From Rhynchopus sp. YZ270_cl-10 (lineage: Eukaryota; Euglenozoa; Diplonemea; Diplonemida; Diplonemidae): a stretch of 64,000 nucleotides of DNA. Of the stretch, positions 11,501 through 23,740 are shown in pieces. Positions within the stretch are counted from its first letter, which is position 1. Each line of letters starts with the position of its first letter. Made by a program: the position numbers and the translations under genes. The stretch spans positions 992,001 through 1,056,000 of the forward strand of contig OZ037852.1 of the NCBI GenBank assembly GCA_964035575.1, given 5' to 3'. The notes beneath the pieces were generated by a model. It did no database searches and was not told where the DNA came from. It saw nothing but the letters and a program-made list of their open reading frames with translations.

Positions 11501-14500
11501 GTGAAAAACGGGCCGCTTTTATCGAAACGCGTTCTTTTGTGAAAAACGGGCCGCTTTTATCGAAACGCGTTCTCTTGTGAAAAACGGGCCGCTTTTATCG
11601 AAGCGCGTTCTCTTGTGAAAAACGGGCCGCTTTTATCGAAACGCGTTCTTCTGTGAAAAACGGGCCGCTTTTATCGAAGCGCGTTCTTTTGTGAAAAACG
11701 GGCCGCTTTTATCGAAGCGCGTTCTCTTGTGAAAAACGGGCCGCTTTTATCGAAACGCGTTCTTCTGTGAAAAACGGGCCGCTTTTATCGAAACGCGTTC
11801 TTCTGTGAAAAACGGGCCGCTTTTATCGAAGCGCGTTCTTTTGTGAAAAACGGGCCGCTTTTATCGAAACGCGTTCTTTTGTGAAAAACGGGCCGCTTTT
11901 ATCGAAACGCGTTCTCTTGTGAAAAACGGGCCGCTTTTATCGAAGCGCGTTCTTTTGTGAAAAACGGGCCGCTTTTATCGAAACGCGTTGTCTTGTGAAA
12001 AACGGGCCGCTTTTATCGAAACGCGTTCTTTTGTGAAAAACGGGCCGCTTTTATCGAAACGCGTTCTCTTGTGAAAAACGGGCCGCTTTTATCGAAACCC
12101 GTTCTTCTGTGAAAAACGGGCCGCTTTTATCGAAGCGCGTTCTTGTGTGAAAAACGGGCCGCTTTTATCGAAGCGCGTTCTTTTGTGGAAAACGGGCCGC
12201 TTTTATCGAAGCGCGTTCTTGTGTGAAAAACGGGCCGCTTTTATCGAAGCGCGTTCTTTTGTGAAAAACGGGCCGCTTTTATCGAAGCGCGTTCTTTTGT
12301 GAAAAACGGGCCGCTTTTATCGAAGCGCGTTCTCTTGTGAAAAACGGGCCGCTTTTATCGAAACGCGTTCTTCTGTGAAAAACGGGCCGCTTTTATCGAA
12401 ACGCGTTCTTTTGTGAAAAACGGGCCGCTTTTATCGAAACGCGTTCTTCTGTGAAAAACGGGCCGCTTTTATCGAAACGCGTTCTTTTGTGAAAAACGGG
12501 CCGCTTTTATCGAAACGCGTTCTCTTGTGAAAAACGGGCCGCTTTTATCGAAGCGCGTTCTTTTGTGAAAAACGGGTCGCTTTTATCGAAGCGCGTTCTC
12601 TTGTGAAAAACGGGCCGCTTTTATCGAAGCGCGTTCTTGTGTGAAAAACGGGCCGCTTTTATCGAAGCGCGTTCTCTTGTGAAAAACGGGCCGCTTTTAT
12701 CGAAACCCGTTCTTCTGTGAAAAACGGGCCGCTTTTATCGAAGCGCGTTCTTGTGTGAAAAACGGGCCGCTTTTATCGAAGCGCGTTCTCTTGTGAAAAA
12801 CGGGCCGCTTTTATCGAAACGCGTTCTTCTGTGAAAAACGGGCCGCTTTTATCGAAACGCGTTCTCTTGTGAAAAACGGGCCGCTTTTATCGAAACGCGT
12901 TCTCTTGTGAAAAACGGGCCGCTTTTATCGAAGCGCGTTCTTGTGTGAAAAACGGGCCGCTTTTATCGAAGCGCGTTCTCTTGTGAAAAACGGGCCGCTT
13001 TTATCGAAGCGCGTTCTCTTGTGAAAAACGGGCCGCTTTTATCGAAACCCGTTCTTCTGTGAAAAACGGGCCGCTTTTATCGAAGCGCGTTCTTTTGTGG
13101 AAAACGGGCCGCTTTTATCGAAGCGCGTTCTTTTGTGGAAAACGGGCCGCTTTTATCGAAGCGCGTTCTTGTGTGAAAAACGGGCCGCTTTTATCGAAGC
13201 GCGTTCTTTTGTGAAAAACGGGCCGCTTTTATCGAAGCGCGTTCTCTTGTGAAAAACGGGCCGCTTTTATCGAAACGCGTTCTTCTGTGAAAAACGGGCC
13301 GCTTTTATCGAAACGCGTTCTTCTGTGAAAAACGGGCCGCTTTTATCGAAGCGCGTTCTTTTGTGAAAAACGGGCCTCTTTTATCGAAACGCGTTCTTTT
13401 GTGAAAAACGGGCCGCTTTTATCGAAGCGCGTTCTTGTGTGAAAAACGGGCCGCTTTTATCGAAACGCGTTGTCTTGTGAAAAACGGGCCGCTTTTATCC
13501 AAGCGCGTTCTCTTGTGAAAAACGGGCCGCTTTTATCGAAACCCGTTCTTGTGTGAAAAACGGGCCGCTTTTATCGAAGCGCGTTCTTCTGTGAAAAACG
13601 GGCTGCTTTTATCGAAACGCGTTCTTGTGTGAAAAACGGGCCGCTTTTATCGAAACGCGTTGTCTTGTGAAAAACGGGCCGCTTTTATCGAAGCGCGTTC
13701 TCTTGTGAAAAACGGGCCGCTTTTATCGAAACCCGTTCTTCTGTGAAAAACGGGCCGCTTTTATCGAAACGCGTTGTCTTGTGAAAAACGGGCCGCTTTT
13801 ATCGAAACGCGTTCTTTTGTGAAAAACGGGCCGCTTTTATCGAAGCGCGTTCTCTTGTGAAAAACGGGCCGCTTTTATCGAAGCGCGTTCTCTTGTGAAA
13901 AACGGGCCGCTTTTATCGAAGCGCGTTCTCTTGTGAAAAACGGGCCGCTTTTATCGAAACGCGTTCTTCTGTGAAAAACGGGCCGCTTTTATCGAAACGC
14001 GTTCTTCTGTGAAAAACGGGCCGCTTTTATCGAAGCGCGTTCTTTTGTGAAAAACGGGCCGCTTTTATCGAAGCGCGTTCTTTTGTGAAAAACGGGCCGC
14101 TTTTATCGAAACGCGTTCTTTTGTGAAAAACGGGCCGCTTTTATCGAAGCGCGTTCTTTTGTGAAAAACGGGCCGCTTTTATCGAAGCGCGTTCTTTTGT
14201 CAAAAACGGGCCGCTTTTATCGAAGCGCGTTCTTTTGTCAAAAACGGGCCGCTTTTATCGAAACGCGTTCTTTTGTGAAAAACGGGCCCCTTTTATCGAA
14301 GCGCGTTCTTTTGTCAAAAACGGGCCGCTTTTATCGAAGCGCGTTCTTTTGTGAAAAACTGGCCGCTTTTATCGAAACGCGTTCTTTTGTGAAAAACGGG
14401 CCCCTTTTATCGAAGCGCGTTCTTTTGTCAAAAACGGGCCGCTTTTATCGAAGCGCGTTCTTTTGTGAAAAACGGGCCGCTTTTATCGAAGCGCGTTCTC

Positions 14501-17500
14501 TTGTGAAAAACGGGCCGCTTTTATCGAAACGCGTTCTTCTGTGAAAAACGGGCCGCTTTTATCGAAGCGCGTTCTTTTGTGAAAAACGTGCCGCTTTTAT
14601 CGAAGCGCGTTCTTCTATGAATAACGGGCCGCTTTTATCGAAGCGCGTTCTTTTGTGAAAAACGGGCCGCTTTTATCGAAGTGCGTTCTCTTGTGAAAAA
14701 CGGGCCGCTTTTATCGAAACGCGTTCTTCTGTGAAAAACGGGCCGCTTTTATCGAAGCGCGTTCTTTTGTGAAAAACGGGCCGCTTTTATCGAAGCGCGT
14801 TCTCTTGTGAAAAACGGGCCGCTTTTATCGAAACGCGTTCTTCTGTGAAAAACGGGCCGCTTTTATCGAAGCGCGTTCTTTTGTGAAAAACGGGCCGCTT
14901 TTATCGAAGCGCGTTCTTTTGTGAAAAACGGGCCGCTTTTATCGAAACGCGTTCTTTTGTGAAAAACGGGCCGCTTTTATCGAAACGCGTTCTCTTGTGA
15001 AAAACGGGCCGCTTTTATCGAAGCGCGTTCTCTTGTGAAAAACGGGCCGCTTTTATCGAAACGCGTTCTTCTGTGAAAAACGGGCCGCTTTTATCGAAGC
15101 GCGTTCTTTTGTGAAAAACGGGCCGCTTTTATCGAAGCGCGTTCTTTTGTGAAAAACGGGCCGCTTTTATCGAAACGCGTTCTTCTGTGAAAAACGGGCC
15201 GCTTTTATCGAAGCGCGTTCTTTTGTGAAAAACGGGCCGCTTTTATCGAAGCGCGTTCTCTTGTGAAAAACGGGCCGCTTTTATCGAAACGCGTTCTTCT
15301 GTGAAAAACGGGCCGCTTTTATCGAAACGCGTTCTTCTGTGAAAAACGGGCCGCTTTTATCGAAGCGCGTTCTTTTGTGAAAAACGGGCCGCTTTTATCG
15401 AAACGCGTTCTTTTGTGAAAAACGGGCCGCTTTTATCGAAACGCGTTCTCTTGTGAAAAACGGGCCGCTTTTATCGAAGCGCGTTCTTTTGTGAAAAACG
15501 GGCCGCTTTTATCGAAACGCGTTGTCTTGTGAAAAACGGGCCGCTTTTATCGAAACCCGTTCTTCTGTGAAAAACGGGCCGCTTTTATCGAAACGCGTTC
15601 TCTTGTGAAAAACGGGCCGCTTTTATCGAAGCGCGTTCTCTTGTGAAAAACGGGCCGCTTTTATCGAAACGCGTTCTTCTGTGAAAAACGGGCCGCTTTT
15701 ATCGAAACGCGTTCTCTTGTGAAAAACGGGCCGCTTTTATCGAAACGCGTTCTTCTGTGAAAAAAGGGCCGCTTTTATCGAAACGCGTTCTCTTGTGAAA
15801 AACGGGCCGCTTTTATCGAAGCGCGTTCTTGTGTGAAAAACGGGCCGCTTTTATCGAAGCGCGTTCTTTTGTGAAAAACGGGCCGCTTTTATCGAACCGC
15901 GTTCTTGTGTGAAAAACGGGCCGCTTTTATCGAAGCGCGATCTTGTGTGAAAAACGGGCCGCTTTTATCGAAGCGCGTTCTCTTGTGAAAAACGGGCCGC
16001 TTTTATCGAAACCCGTTCTTCTGTGAAAAACGGGCCGCTTTTATCGAAGCGCGTTCTTTTGTGAAAACGGGCCGCTTTTATCGAAACGCGTTCTTCTGTG
16101 AAAAACGGGCCGCTTTTATCGAAGCGCGTTCTTCTGTGAAAAACGGGCCGCTTTTATCGAAGCGCGTTCTTCTGTGAAAAACGGGCCGCTTTTATCGAAG
16201 CGCGTACTTGTGTGAAAAACGGACCGCTTTTATCGAAACGCGTTCTCTTGTGAAAAACGGGCCGCTTTTATCGAAACGCGTTCTCTTGTGAAAAACGGGC
16301 CGCTTTTATCGAAACGCGTTCTCTTGTGAAAAACGGGCCGCTTTTATCGAAACGCGTTCTTTTGTGAAAAACGGGCCGCTTTTATCGAAGCGCGTTCTTT
16401 TGTGAAAAACGGGCCGCTTTTATCGAAACGCGTTCTCTTGTGAAAAACGGGCCGCTTTTATCGAAGCGCGTTCTCTTGTGAAAAACGGGCCGCTTTTATC
16501 GAAACGCGTTCTTTTGTGAAAAACGGGCCGCTTTTATCGAAGCGCGTTCTTTTGTGAAAAACGGGCCGCTTTTATCGAAGCGCGTTCTTCTGTGAAAAAC
16601 GGGCCGCTTTTATCGAAGCGCGTACTTGTGTGAAAAACGGACCGCTTTTATCGAAACGCGTTCTTTTGTGAGAAACGGGCCGCTTTTATCGAAACGCGTT
16701 CTCTTGTGAAAAACGGGCCGCTTTTATCGAAACGCGTTCTCTTGTGAAAAACGGGCCGCTTTTATCGAAACGCGTTCTTTTGTGAAAAACGGGCCGCTTT
16801 TATCGAAGCGCGTTCTTTTGTGAAAAACGGGCCGCTTTTATCGAAACGCGTTCTCTTGTGAAAAACGGGCCGCTTTTATCGAAGCGCGTTCTCTTGTGAA
16901 AAACGGGCCGCTTTTATCGAAACGCGTTCTTTTGTGAAAAACGGGCCGCTTTTATCGAAGCGCGTTCTTTTGTGAAAAACGGGCCGCTTTTATCGAAACG
17001 CGTTCTCTTGTGAAAAACGGGCCGCTTTTATCGAAGCGCGTTCTCTTGTGAAAAACGGGCCGCTTTTATCGAAGCGCGTTCTTTTGTGAAAACGGGCCGC
17101 TTTTATCGAAGCGCGTTCTTCTGTGAAAAACGGGCCGCTTTTATCGAAACGCGTTCTCTTGTGAAAAACGGGCCGCTTTTATCGAAGCGCGTTCTTTTGT
17201 GAAAAACGGGCCGCTTTTATCGAAACGCGTTCTCTTGTGAAAAACGGGCCGCTTTTATCGAAGCGCGTTCTCTTGTGAAAAACGGGCCGCTTTTATCGAA
17301 GCGCGTTCTTCTGTGAAAAACGGGCCGCTTTTATCGAAACGCGTTCTTTTGTGAAAAACGGGCCGCTTTTATCGAAGCGCGTTCTTTTGTGAAAAACGGG
17401 CCGCTTTTATCGAAACGCGTTCTCTTGTGAAAAACGGGCCGCTTTTATCGAAGCGCGTTCTCTTGTGAAAAACGGGCCGCTTTTATCGAAGCGCGTTCTT

Positions 17501-20500
17501 TTGTGAAAACGGGCCGCTTTTATCGAAGCGCGTTCTTCTGTGAAAAACGGGCCGCTTTTATCGAAGCGCGTTCTTCTGTGAAAAACGGGCCGCTTTTATC
17601 GAGACGCGTTCTTCTGTGAAAAACGGGCCGCTTTTATCGAAGCGCGTTCTTTTGTGAAAAACGGGCCGCTTTTATCGAAGCGCGTTCTTGTGTGAAAAAC
17701 GGACCGCTTTTATCGAAGCGCGTTCTTCTGTGAAAAACGGGCCGCTTTTATCGAAGCGCGTTCTTCTGTGAAAAACGGGCCGCTTTTATCGAAGCGCGTT
17801 GTTTTGTGAAAAATGGGCCGCTTTTATCGAAGCGCGTTCTCTTGTGAAAAACGGGCCGCTTTTATCGAAGCGCGTTCTTTTGTGAAAACGGGCCGCTTTT
17901 ATCGAAGCGCGTTCTTCTGTGAAAAACGGGCCGCTTTTATCGAGACGCGTTCTTCTGTGAAAAACGGGCCGCTTTTATCGAAGCGCGTTGTTTTGTGAAA
18001 AACGGGCCGCTTTTATCGAAGCGCGTTCTTCTGTGAAAAACGGGCCGCTTTTATCGAAGCGCGTTGTTTTGTGAAAAACGGGCCGCTTTTATCGAAGCGC
18101 GTTCTTCTGTGAAAAACGGGCCGCTTTTATCGAGACGCGTTCTTCTGTGAAAAACGGGCCGCTTTTATCGAAGCGCGTTGTTTTGTGAAAAACGGGCCGC
18201 TTTTATCGAAGCGCGTTCTTGTGTGAAAAACGGACCGCTTTTATCGAAGCGCGTTCTTCTGTGAAAAACGGGCCGCTTTTATCGAAGCGCGTTCTTCTGT
18301 GAAAAACGGGCCGCTTTTATCGAAACGCGTTCTTTTGTGAAAAACGGGCCGCTTTTATCGAAGCGCGTTCTTTTGTGAAAAACGGGCCGCTTTTATCGAA
18401 ACGCGTTCTCTTGTGAAAAACGGGCCGCTTTTATCGAAGCGCGTTCTCTTGTGAAAAACGGGCCGCTTTTATCGAAGCGCGTTCTTTTGTGAAAACGGGC
18501 CGCTTTTATCGAAGCGCGTTCTTCTGTGAAAAACGGGCCGCTTTTATCGAGACGCGTTCTTCTGTGAAAAACGGGCCGCTTTTATCGAAGCGCGTTCTTT
18601 TGTGAAAAACGGGCCGCTTTTATCGAAGCGCGTTCTTGTGTGAAAAACGGACCGCTTTTATCGAAGCGCGTTCTTCTGTGAAAAACGGGCCGCTTTTATC
18701 GAAGCGCGTTCTTCTGTGAAAAACGGGCCGCTTTTATCGAAGCGCGTTCTCTTGTGAAAAACGGGCCGCTTTTATCGAAGCGCGTTCTTTTGTGAAAACG
18801 GGCCGCTTTTATCGAAGCGCGTTCTTCTGTGAAAAACGGGCCGCTTTTATCGAAGCGCGTTGTTTTGTGAAAAACGGGCCGCTTTTATCGAAGCGCGTTC
18901 TTCTGTGAAAAACGGGCCGCTTTTATCGAAGCGCGTTGTTTTGTGAAAAACGGGCCGCTTTTATCGAAGCGCGTTCTTGTGTGAAAAACGGACCGCTTTT
19001 ATCGAAGCGCGTTCTTCTGTGAAAAACGGGCCGCTTTTATCGAAGCGCGTTCTTCTGTGAAAAACGGGCCGCTTTTATCGAAGCGCGTTGTTTTGTGAAA
19101 AACGGGCCGCTTTTATCGAAGCGCGTTCTCTTGTGAAAAACGGGCCGCTTTTATCGAAGCGCGTTCTTTTGTGAAAACGGGCCGCTTTTATCGAAGCGCG
19201 TTCTTCTGTGAAAAACGGGCCGCTTTTATCGAAGCGCGTTGTTTTGTGAAAAACGGGCCGCTTTTATCGAAACGCGTTCTTGTGTGAAAAACGGGCCGCT
19301 TTTATCGAAACGCGTTGTCTTGTGAAAAACGGGCCGCTTTTATCGAGACGCGTTCTTCTGTGAAAAACGGGCCGCTTTTTTTGAAACGCGTTCTTTTGTG
19401 AAAAACGGGCTGCTTTTATCGAGACGCGTTCTTCTGTGAAAAACGGGCCGCTTTTATCGAAGCGCGTTCTTGTGTGAAAAACGGGCCACTTTTATCGAAA
19501 CGCGTTGTCTTGTGAAAAACGGGCCGCTTTTATCGAGACGCGTTCTTCTGTGAAAAACGGGCCGCTTTTATCGAAGCGCGTTCTTTTGTGAAAAACGGGC
19601 TGCTTTTATCGAGACGCGTTCTTCTGTGAAAAACGGGCCGCTTTTATCGAAGCGCGTACTTGTGTGAAAAACGGACCGCTTTTATCGAAACGCGTTCTTT
19701 TGTGAGAAACGGGCCGCTTTTATCGAAACGCGTTCTCTTGTGAAAAACGGGCCGCTTTTATCGAAACGCGTTCTCTTGTGAAAAACGGGCCGCTTTTATC
19801 GAAACGCGTTCTTTTGTGAAAAACGGGCCGCTTTTATCGAAGCGCGTTCTTTTGTGAAAAACGGGCCGCTTTTATCGAAACGCGTTCTCTTGTGAAAAAC
19901 GGGCCGCTTTTATCGAAGCGCGTTCTCTTGTGAAAAACGGGCCGCTTTTATCGAAACGCGTTCTTTTGTGAAAAACGGGCCGCTTTTATCGAAGCGCGTT
20001 CTTTTGTGAAAAACGGGCCGCTTTTATCGAAACGCGTTCTCTTGTGAAAAACGGGCCGCTTTTATCGAAGCGCGTTCTCTTGTGAAAAACGGGCCGCTTT
20101 TATCGAAGCGCGTTCTTTTGTGAAAACGGGCCGCTTTTATCGAAGCGCGTTCTTCTGTGAAAAACGGGCCGCTTTTATCGAAACGCGTTCTCTTGTGAAA
20201 AACGGGCCGCTTTTATCGAAGCGCGTTCTTTTGTGAAAAACGGGCCGCTTTTATCGAAACGCGTTCTCTTGTGAAAAACGGGCCGCTTTTATCGAAGCGC
20301 GTTCTCTTGTGAAAAACGGGCCGCTTTTATCGAAGCGCGTTCTTCTGTGAAAAACGGGCCGCTTTTATCGAAACGCGTTCTTTTGTGAAAAACGGGCCGC
20401 TTTTATCGAAGCGCGTTCTTTTGTGAAAAACGGGCCGCTTTTATCGAAACGCGTTCTCTTGTGAAAAACGGGCCGCTTTTATCGAAGCGCGTTCTCTTGT

Positions 20501-22738
20501 GAAAAACGGGCCGCTTTTATCGAAGCGCGTTCTTTTGTGAAAACGGGCCGCTTTTATCGAAGCGCGTTCTTCTGTGAAAAACGGGCCGCTTTTATCGAAG
20601 CGCGTTCTTCTGTGAAAAACGGGCCGCTTTTATCGAGACGCGTTCTTCTGTGAAAAACGGGCCGCTTTTATCGAAGCGCGTTCTTTTGTGAAAAACGGGC
20701 CGCTTTTATCGAAGCGCGTTCTTGTGTGAAAAACGGACCGCTTTTATCGAAGCGCGTTCTTCTGTGAAAAACGGGCCGCTTTTATCGAAGCGCGTTCTTC
20801 TGTGAAAAACGGGCCGCTTTTATCGAAGCGCGTTGTTTTGTGAAAAATGGGCCGCTTTTATCGAAGCGCGTTCTCTTGTGAAAAACGGGCCGCTTTTATC
20901 GAAGCGCGTTCTTTTGTGAAAACGGGCCGCTTTTATCGAAGCGCGTTCTTCTGTGAAAAACGGGCCGCTTTTATCGAGACGCGTTCTTCTGTGAAAAACG
21001 GGCCGCTTTTATCGAAGCGCGTTGTTTTGTGAAAAACGGGCCGCTTTTATCGAAGCGCGTTCTTCTGTGAAAAACGGGCCGCTTTTATCGAAGCGCGTTG
21101 TTTTGTGAAAAACGGGCCGCTTTTATCGAAGCGCGTTCTTCTGTGAAAAACGGGCCGCTTTTATCGAGACGCGTTCTTCTGTGAAAAACGGGCCGCTTTT
21201 ATCGAAGCGCGTTGTTTTGTGAAAAACGGGCCGCTTTTATCGAAGCGCGTTCTTGTGTGAAAAACGGACCGCTTTTATCGAAGCGCGTTCTTCTGTGAAA
21301 AACGGGCCGCTTTTATCGAAGCGCGTTCTTCTGTGAAAAACGGGCCGCTTTTATCGAAACGCGTTCTTTTGTGAAAAACGGGCCGCTTTTATCGAAGCGC
21401 GTTCTTTTGTGAAAAACGGGCCGCTTTTATCGAAACGCGTTCTCTTGTGAAAAACGGGCCGCTTTTATCGAAGCGCGTTCTCTTGTGAAAAACGGGCCGC
21501 TTTTATCGAAGCGCGTTCTTTTGTGAAAACGGGCCGCTTTTATCGAAGCGCGTTCTTCTGTGAAAAACGGGCCGCTTTTATCGAGACGCGTTCTTCTGTG
21601 AAAAACGGGCCGCTTTTATCGAAGCGCGTTCTTTTGTGAAAAACGGGCCGCTTTTATCGAAGCGCGTTCTTGTGTGAAAAACGGACCGCTTTTATCGAAG
21701 CGCGTTCTTCTGTGAAAAACGGGCCGCTTTTATCGAAGCGCGTTCTTCTGTGAAAAACGGGCCGCTTTTATCGAAGCGCGTTCTCTTGTGAAAAACGGGC
21801 CGCTTTTATCGAAGCGCGTTCTTTTGTGAAAACGGGCCGCTTTTATCGAAGCGCGTTCTTCTGTGAAAAACGGGCCGCTTTTATCGAAGCGCGTTGTTTT
21901 GTGAAAAACGGGCCGCTTTTATCGAAGCGCGTTCTTCTGTGAAAAACGGGCCGCTTTTATCGAAGCGCGTTGTTTTGTGAAAAACGGGCCGCTTTTATCG
22001 AAGCGCGTTCTTGTGTGAAAAACGGACCGCTTTTATCGAAGCGCGTTCTTCTGTGAAAAACGGGCCGCTTTTATCGAAGCGCGTTCTTCTGTGAAAAACG
22101 GGCCGCTTTTATCGAAGCGCGTTGTTTTGTGAAAAACGGGCCGCTTTTATCGAAGCGCGTTCTCTTGTGAAAAACGGGCCGCTTTTATCGAAGCGCGTTC
22201 TTTTGTGAAAACGGGCCGCTTTTATCGAAGCGCGTTCTTCTGTGAAAAACGGGCCGCTTTTATCGAAGCGCGTTGTTTTGTGAAAAACGGGCCGCTTTTA
22301 TCGAAACGCGTTCTTGTGTGAAAAACGGGCCGCTTTTATCGAAACGCGTTGTCTTGTGAAAAACGGGCCGCTTTTATCGAGACGCGTTCTTCTGTGAAAA
22401 ACGGGCCGCTTTTTTTGAAACGCGTTCTTTTGTGAAAAACGGGCTGCTTTTATCGAGACGCGTTCTTCTGTGAAAAACGGGCCGCTTTTATCGAAGCGCG
22501 TTCTTGTGTGAAAAACGGGCCACTTTTATCGAAACGCGTTGTCTTGTGAAAAACGGGCCGCTTTTATCGAGACGCGTTCTTCTGTGAAAAACGGGCCGCT
22601 TTTATCGAAGCGCGTTCTTTTGTGAAAAACGGGCTGCTTTTATCGAGACGCGTTCTTCTGTGAAAAACGGGCCGCTTTTATCGAAGCGCGTTCTTGTGTG
22701 AAAAACGGGCCACTTTTATCGAAACGCGTTGTCTTGTG
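5516..22738. repeat. 38-bp CpG-rich satellite array, ~450 copies
   Basis: 17.2 kb of head-to-tail copies of a 38-bp unit made of TCGAAGCGCGTTC, a variable TTTTGTG-like step, AAAAACGGGCCGC and TTTTA. Each unit has five CpGs. Variation is concentrated at a few positions: CGAAG/CGAAA/CGAGA before CGCG, and TTCTTTT, TTCTTCT, TTCTCTT, TTCTTGT, TTGTTTT or TTGTCTT before GTG. Copies of 37 bp (one A lost) occur only right of about 16.05 kb. Because 38 is not a multiple of 3, the reading frames seen here (for example 9031-9300, 14161-14544, 17813-17998) are chance. There are no spacers, so it is not a CRISPR array. Confidence 0.98.
16619..22706. repeat. 3,034-bp tandem duplication inside the satellite
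   Basis: Rare variants recur at a fixed distance of 3,034 bases: GCGTACTTGTGTG at 16.62 and 19.65 kb, GTGAAAAATGGG at 17.81 and 20.84 kb, and GCCGCTTTTTTTGAAA at 19.37 and 22.41 kb. 3,034 equals 80 units of 38 less six single-base losses, and six 37-bp units can be counted in the left copy. It is therefore a recent direct duplication of 80 units. Confidence 0.9.
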
Positions 22739-22740
22739 AA

Positions 22741-23422
22741 TGCTCGAAGTAACGCAGTTATTGTTTTATAGTATTGTACAACCCCGGAATTTTTTCAGAT
22801 CGCTCCAGAAATTAATCACAGGTACTTTTTGCGCAGGTAGAATGTACACTAGATGTCTGTAACGCAAGTATGCGGTTGTCTTTACTGAGACGTACCTGAG
22901 GACCACTTAAACGTAACTAATCCCGAGGACTACTCAGGGACGCCTCAGATATATTTTCCAGAAATAAGTGTTTTCAGGCGTACCCGGCCTCGTTGCATTG
23001 TATGAGATTTGTTGTGTAATTTTTGTATTTCTTTTTTATTGTTTTGTCGTGTATTTAGGACATTTTGAGAAACGGTTGGGAGGTGATTTTGGAAGGACGT
23101 AGGATTGCATGTATTATACGGTTGCAAAGTTTTTGCGTAGTAAACATGTTCTCTATTGTATGTCGGGCGCTCTTCATCGAAGTGGTTGCTCTAGAGAGAA
23201 TGTACTGGTGTGAATAGAATTGCTGTGTGTCACGTACTTCATTTTGGGGTATAACCAAGTTGTCTTGTACACTACTCTGTTACCACGCCCCCTGTACACC
23301 TCGATGTATCTGATCCCCTCTCCCCAGCTCTCGTTGTCAGGCGCTCCCTCCACTTCCACTCTCCCGCATCCCTACCCTCTTTTACCCTCTTCTTATTCCC
23401 TCAGGAACACACAAGTTAAAGT
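22741..23422. other. Intergenic region between the satellite and histone H4
   Basis: Unique-looking sequence with no supported gene. The final 130 bases are C/T rich and end with CTCAG at 23400-23404, the presumed acceptor for the H4 transcript. The divergent promoter region of the plus-strand gene cluster should lie here or in the satellite, because genes to the left run the other way. Confidence 0.5.
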
Positions 23423-23740
23423 ATGATTGCGAAGACAGCAAAAGGGAAGTCTGTAAGTGCTACACGCAAGGGTGGCACAAGCAACAAGGATGCGACCCGG
23501 AAGGGTAGGGGTGTTACGAAGGGCAGCATCAGGCGCATGGCACGGCGAGGTGGTTGCAAACGTCTGGCTGCAAGCGTTTATGACGAAGCGAGAGAGCTGC
23601 TTTCAGACTTTGTGACCTCCATCTTGAAGGACGCCCAAGCCTTGATGCAGGTCAAGGAGCACAACGCACCAAAGACTATGCGCGTTGAGCATATTTTATA
23701 TGCACTCAAAAAACGAGGCAGGACAATGTACATTTCGTAG
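23423..23740 (+). CDS. H4: Divergent histone H4 (or H4 variant)
   Basis: 105 residues, no intron. The histone-fold part is recognisable: G30-VTKGSIRRMARRGGCKR (H4 usually GITKPAIRRLARRGGVKR), then SVYDEARELLSDFVTSILKDA (H4 [20 protein letters not shown]), and the end VEHILYALKKRGRTMY (H4 DVVYALKRQGRTLY). Differences are large. The lysine/glycine tail is replaced by a Thr/Ser/Lys-rich tail, the block KVLRDNI before helix 1 is not recognisable, and the last residues are YIS instead of YGFGG. It would form H3-H4 tetramers in nucleosomes if functional. Euglenozoan histones are known to be divergent, but this exceeds what I recall for them, so a specialised variant is possible. The ATG lies 18 bases after CTCAG. 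Confidence 0.85.
   Translation: MIAKTAKGKSVSATRKGGTSNKDATRKGRGVTKGSIRRMARRGGCKRLAASVYDEARELLSDFVTSILKDAQALMQVKEHNAPKTMRVEHILYALKKRGRTMYIS

Noticed and set aside
9031-17998. Peptide repeats (about 60-127 codons) in the satellite
   Set aside because: The 38-bp unit shifts frame at each copy, and open stretches depend on random variants that remove stops.
5516-22738. CRISPR-like array of ~38-bp repeats
   Set aside because: Units are directly adjacent, with no spacers, and the host is a eukaryote.
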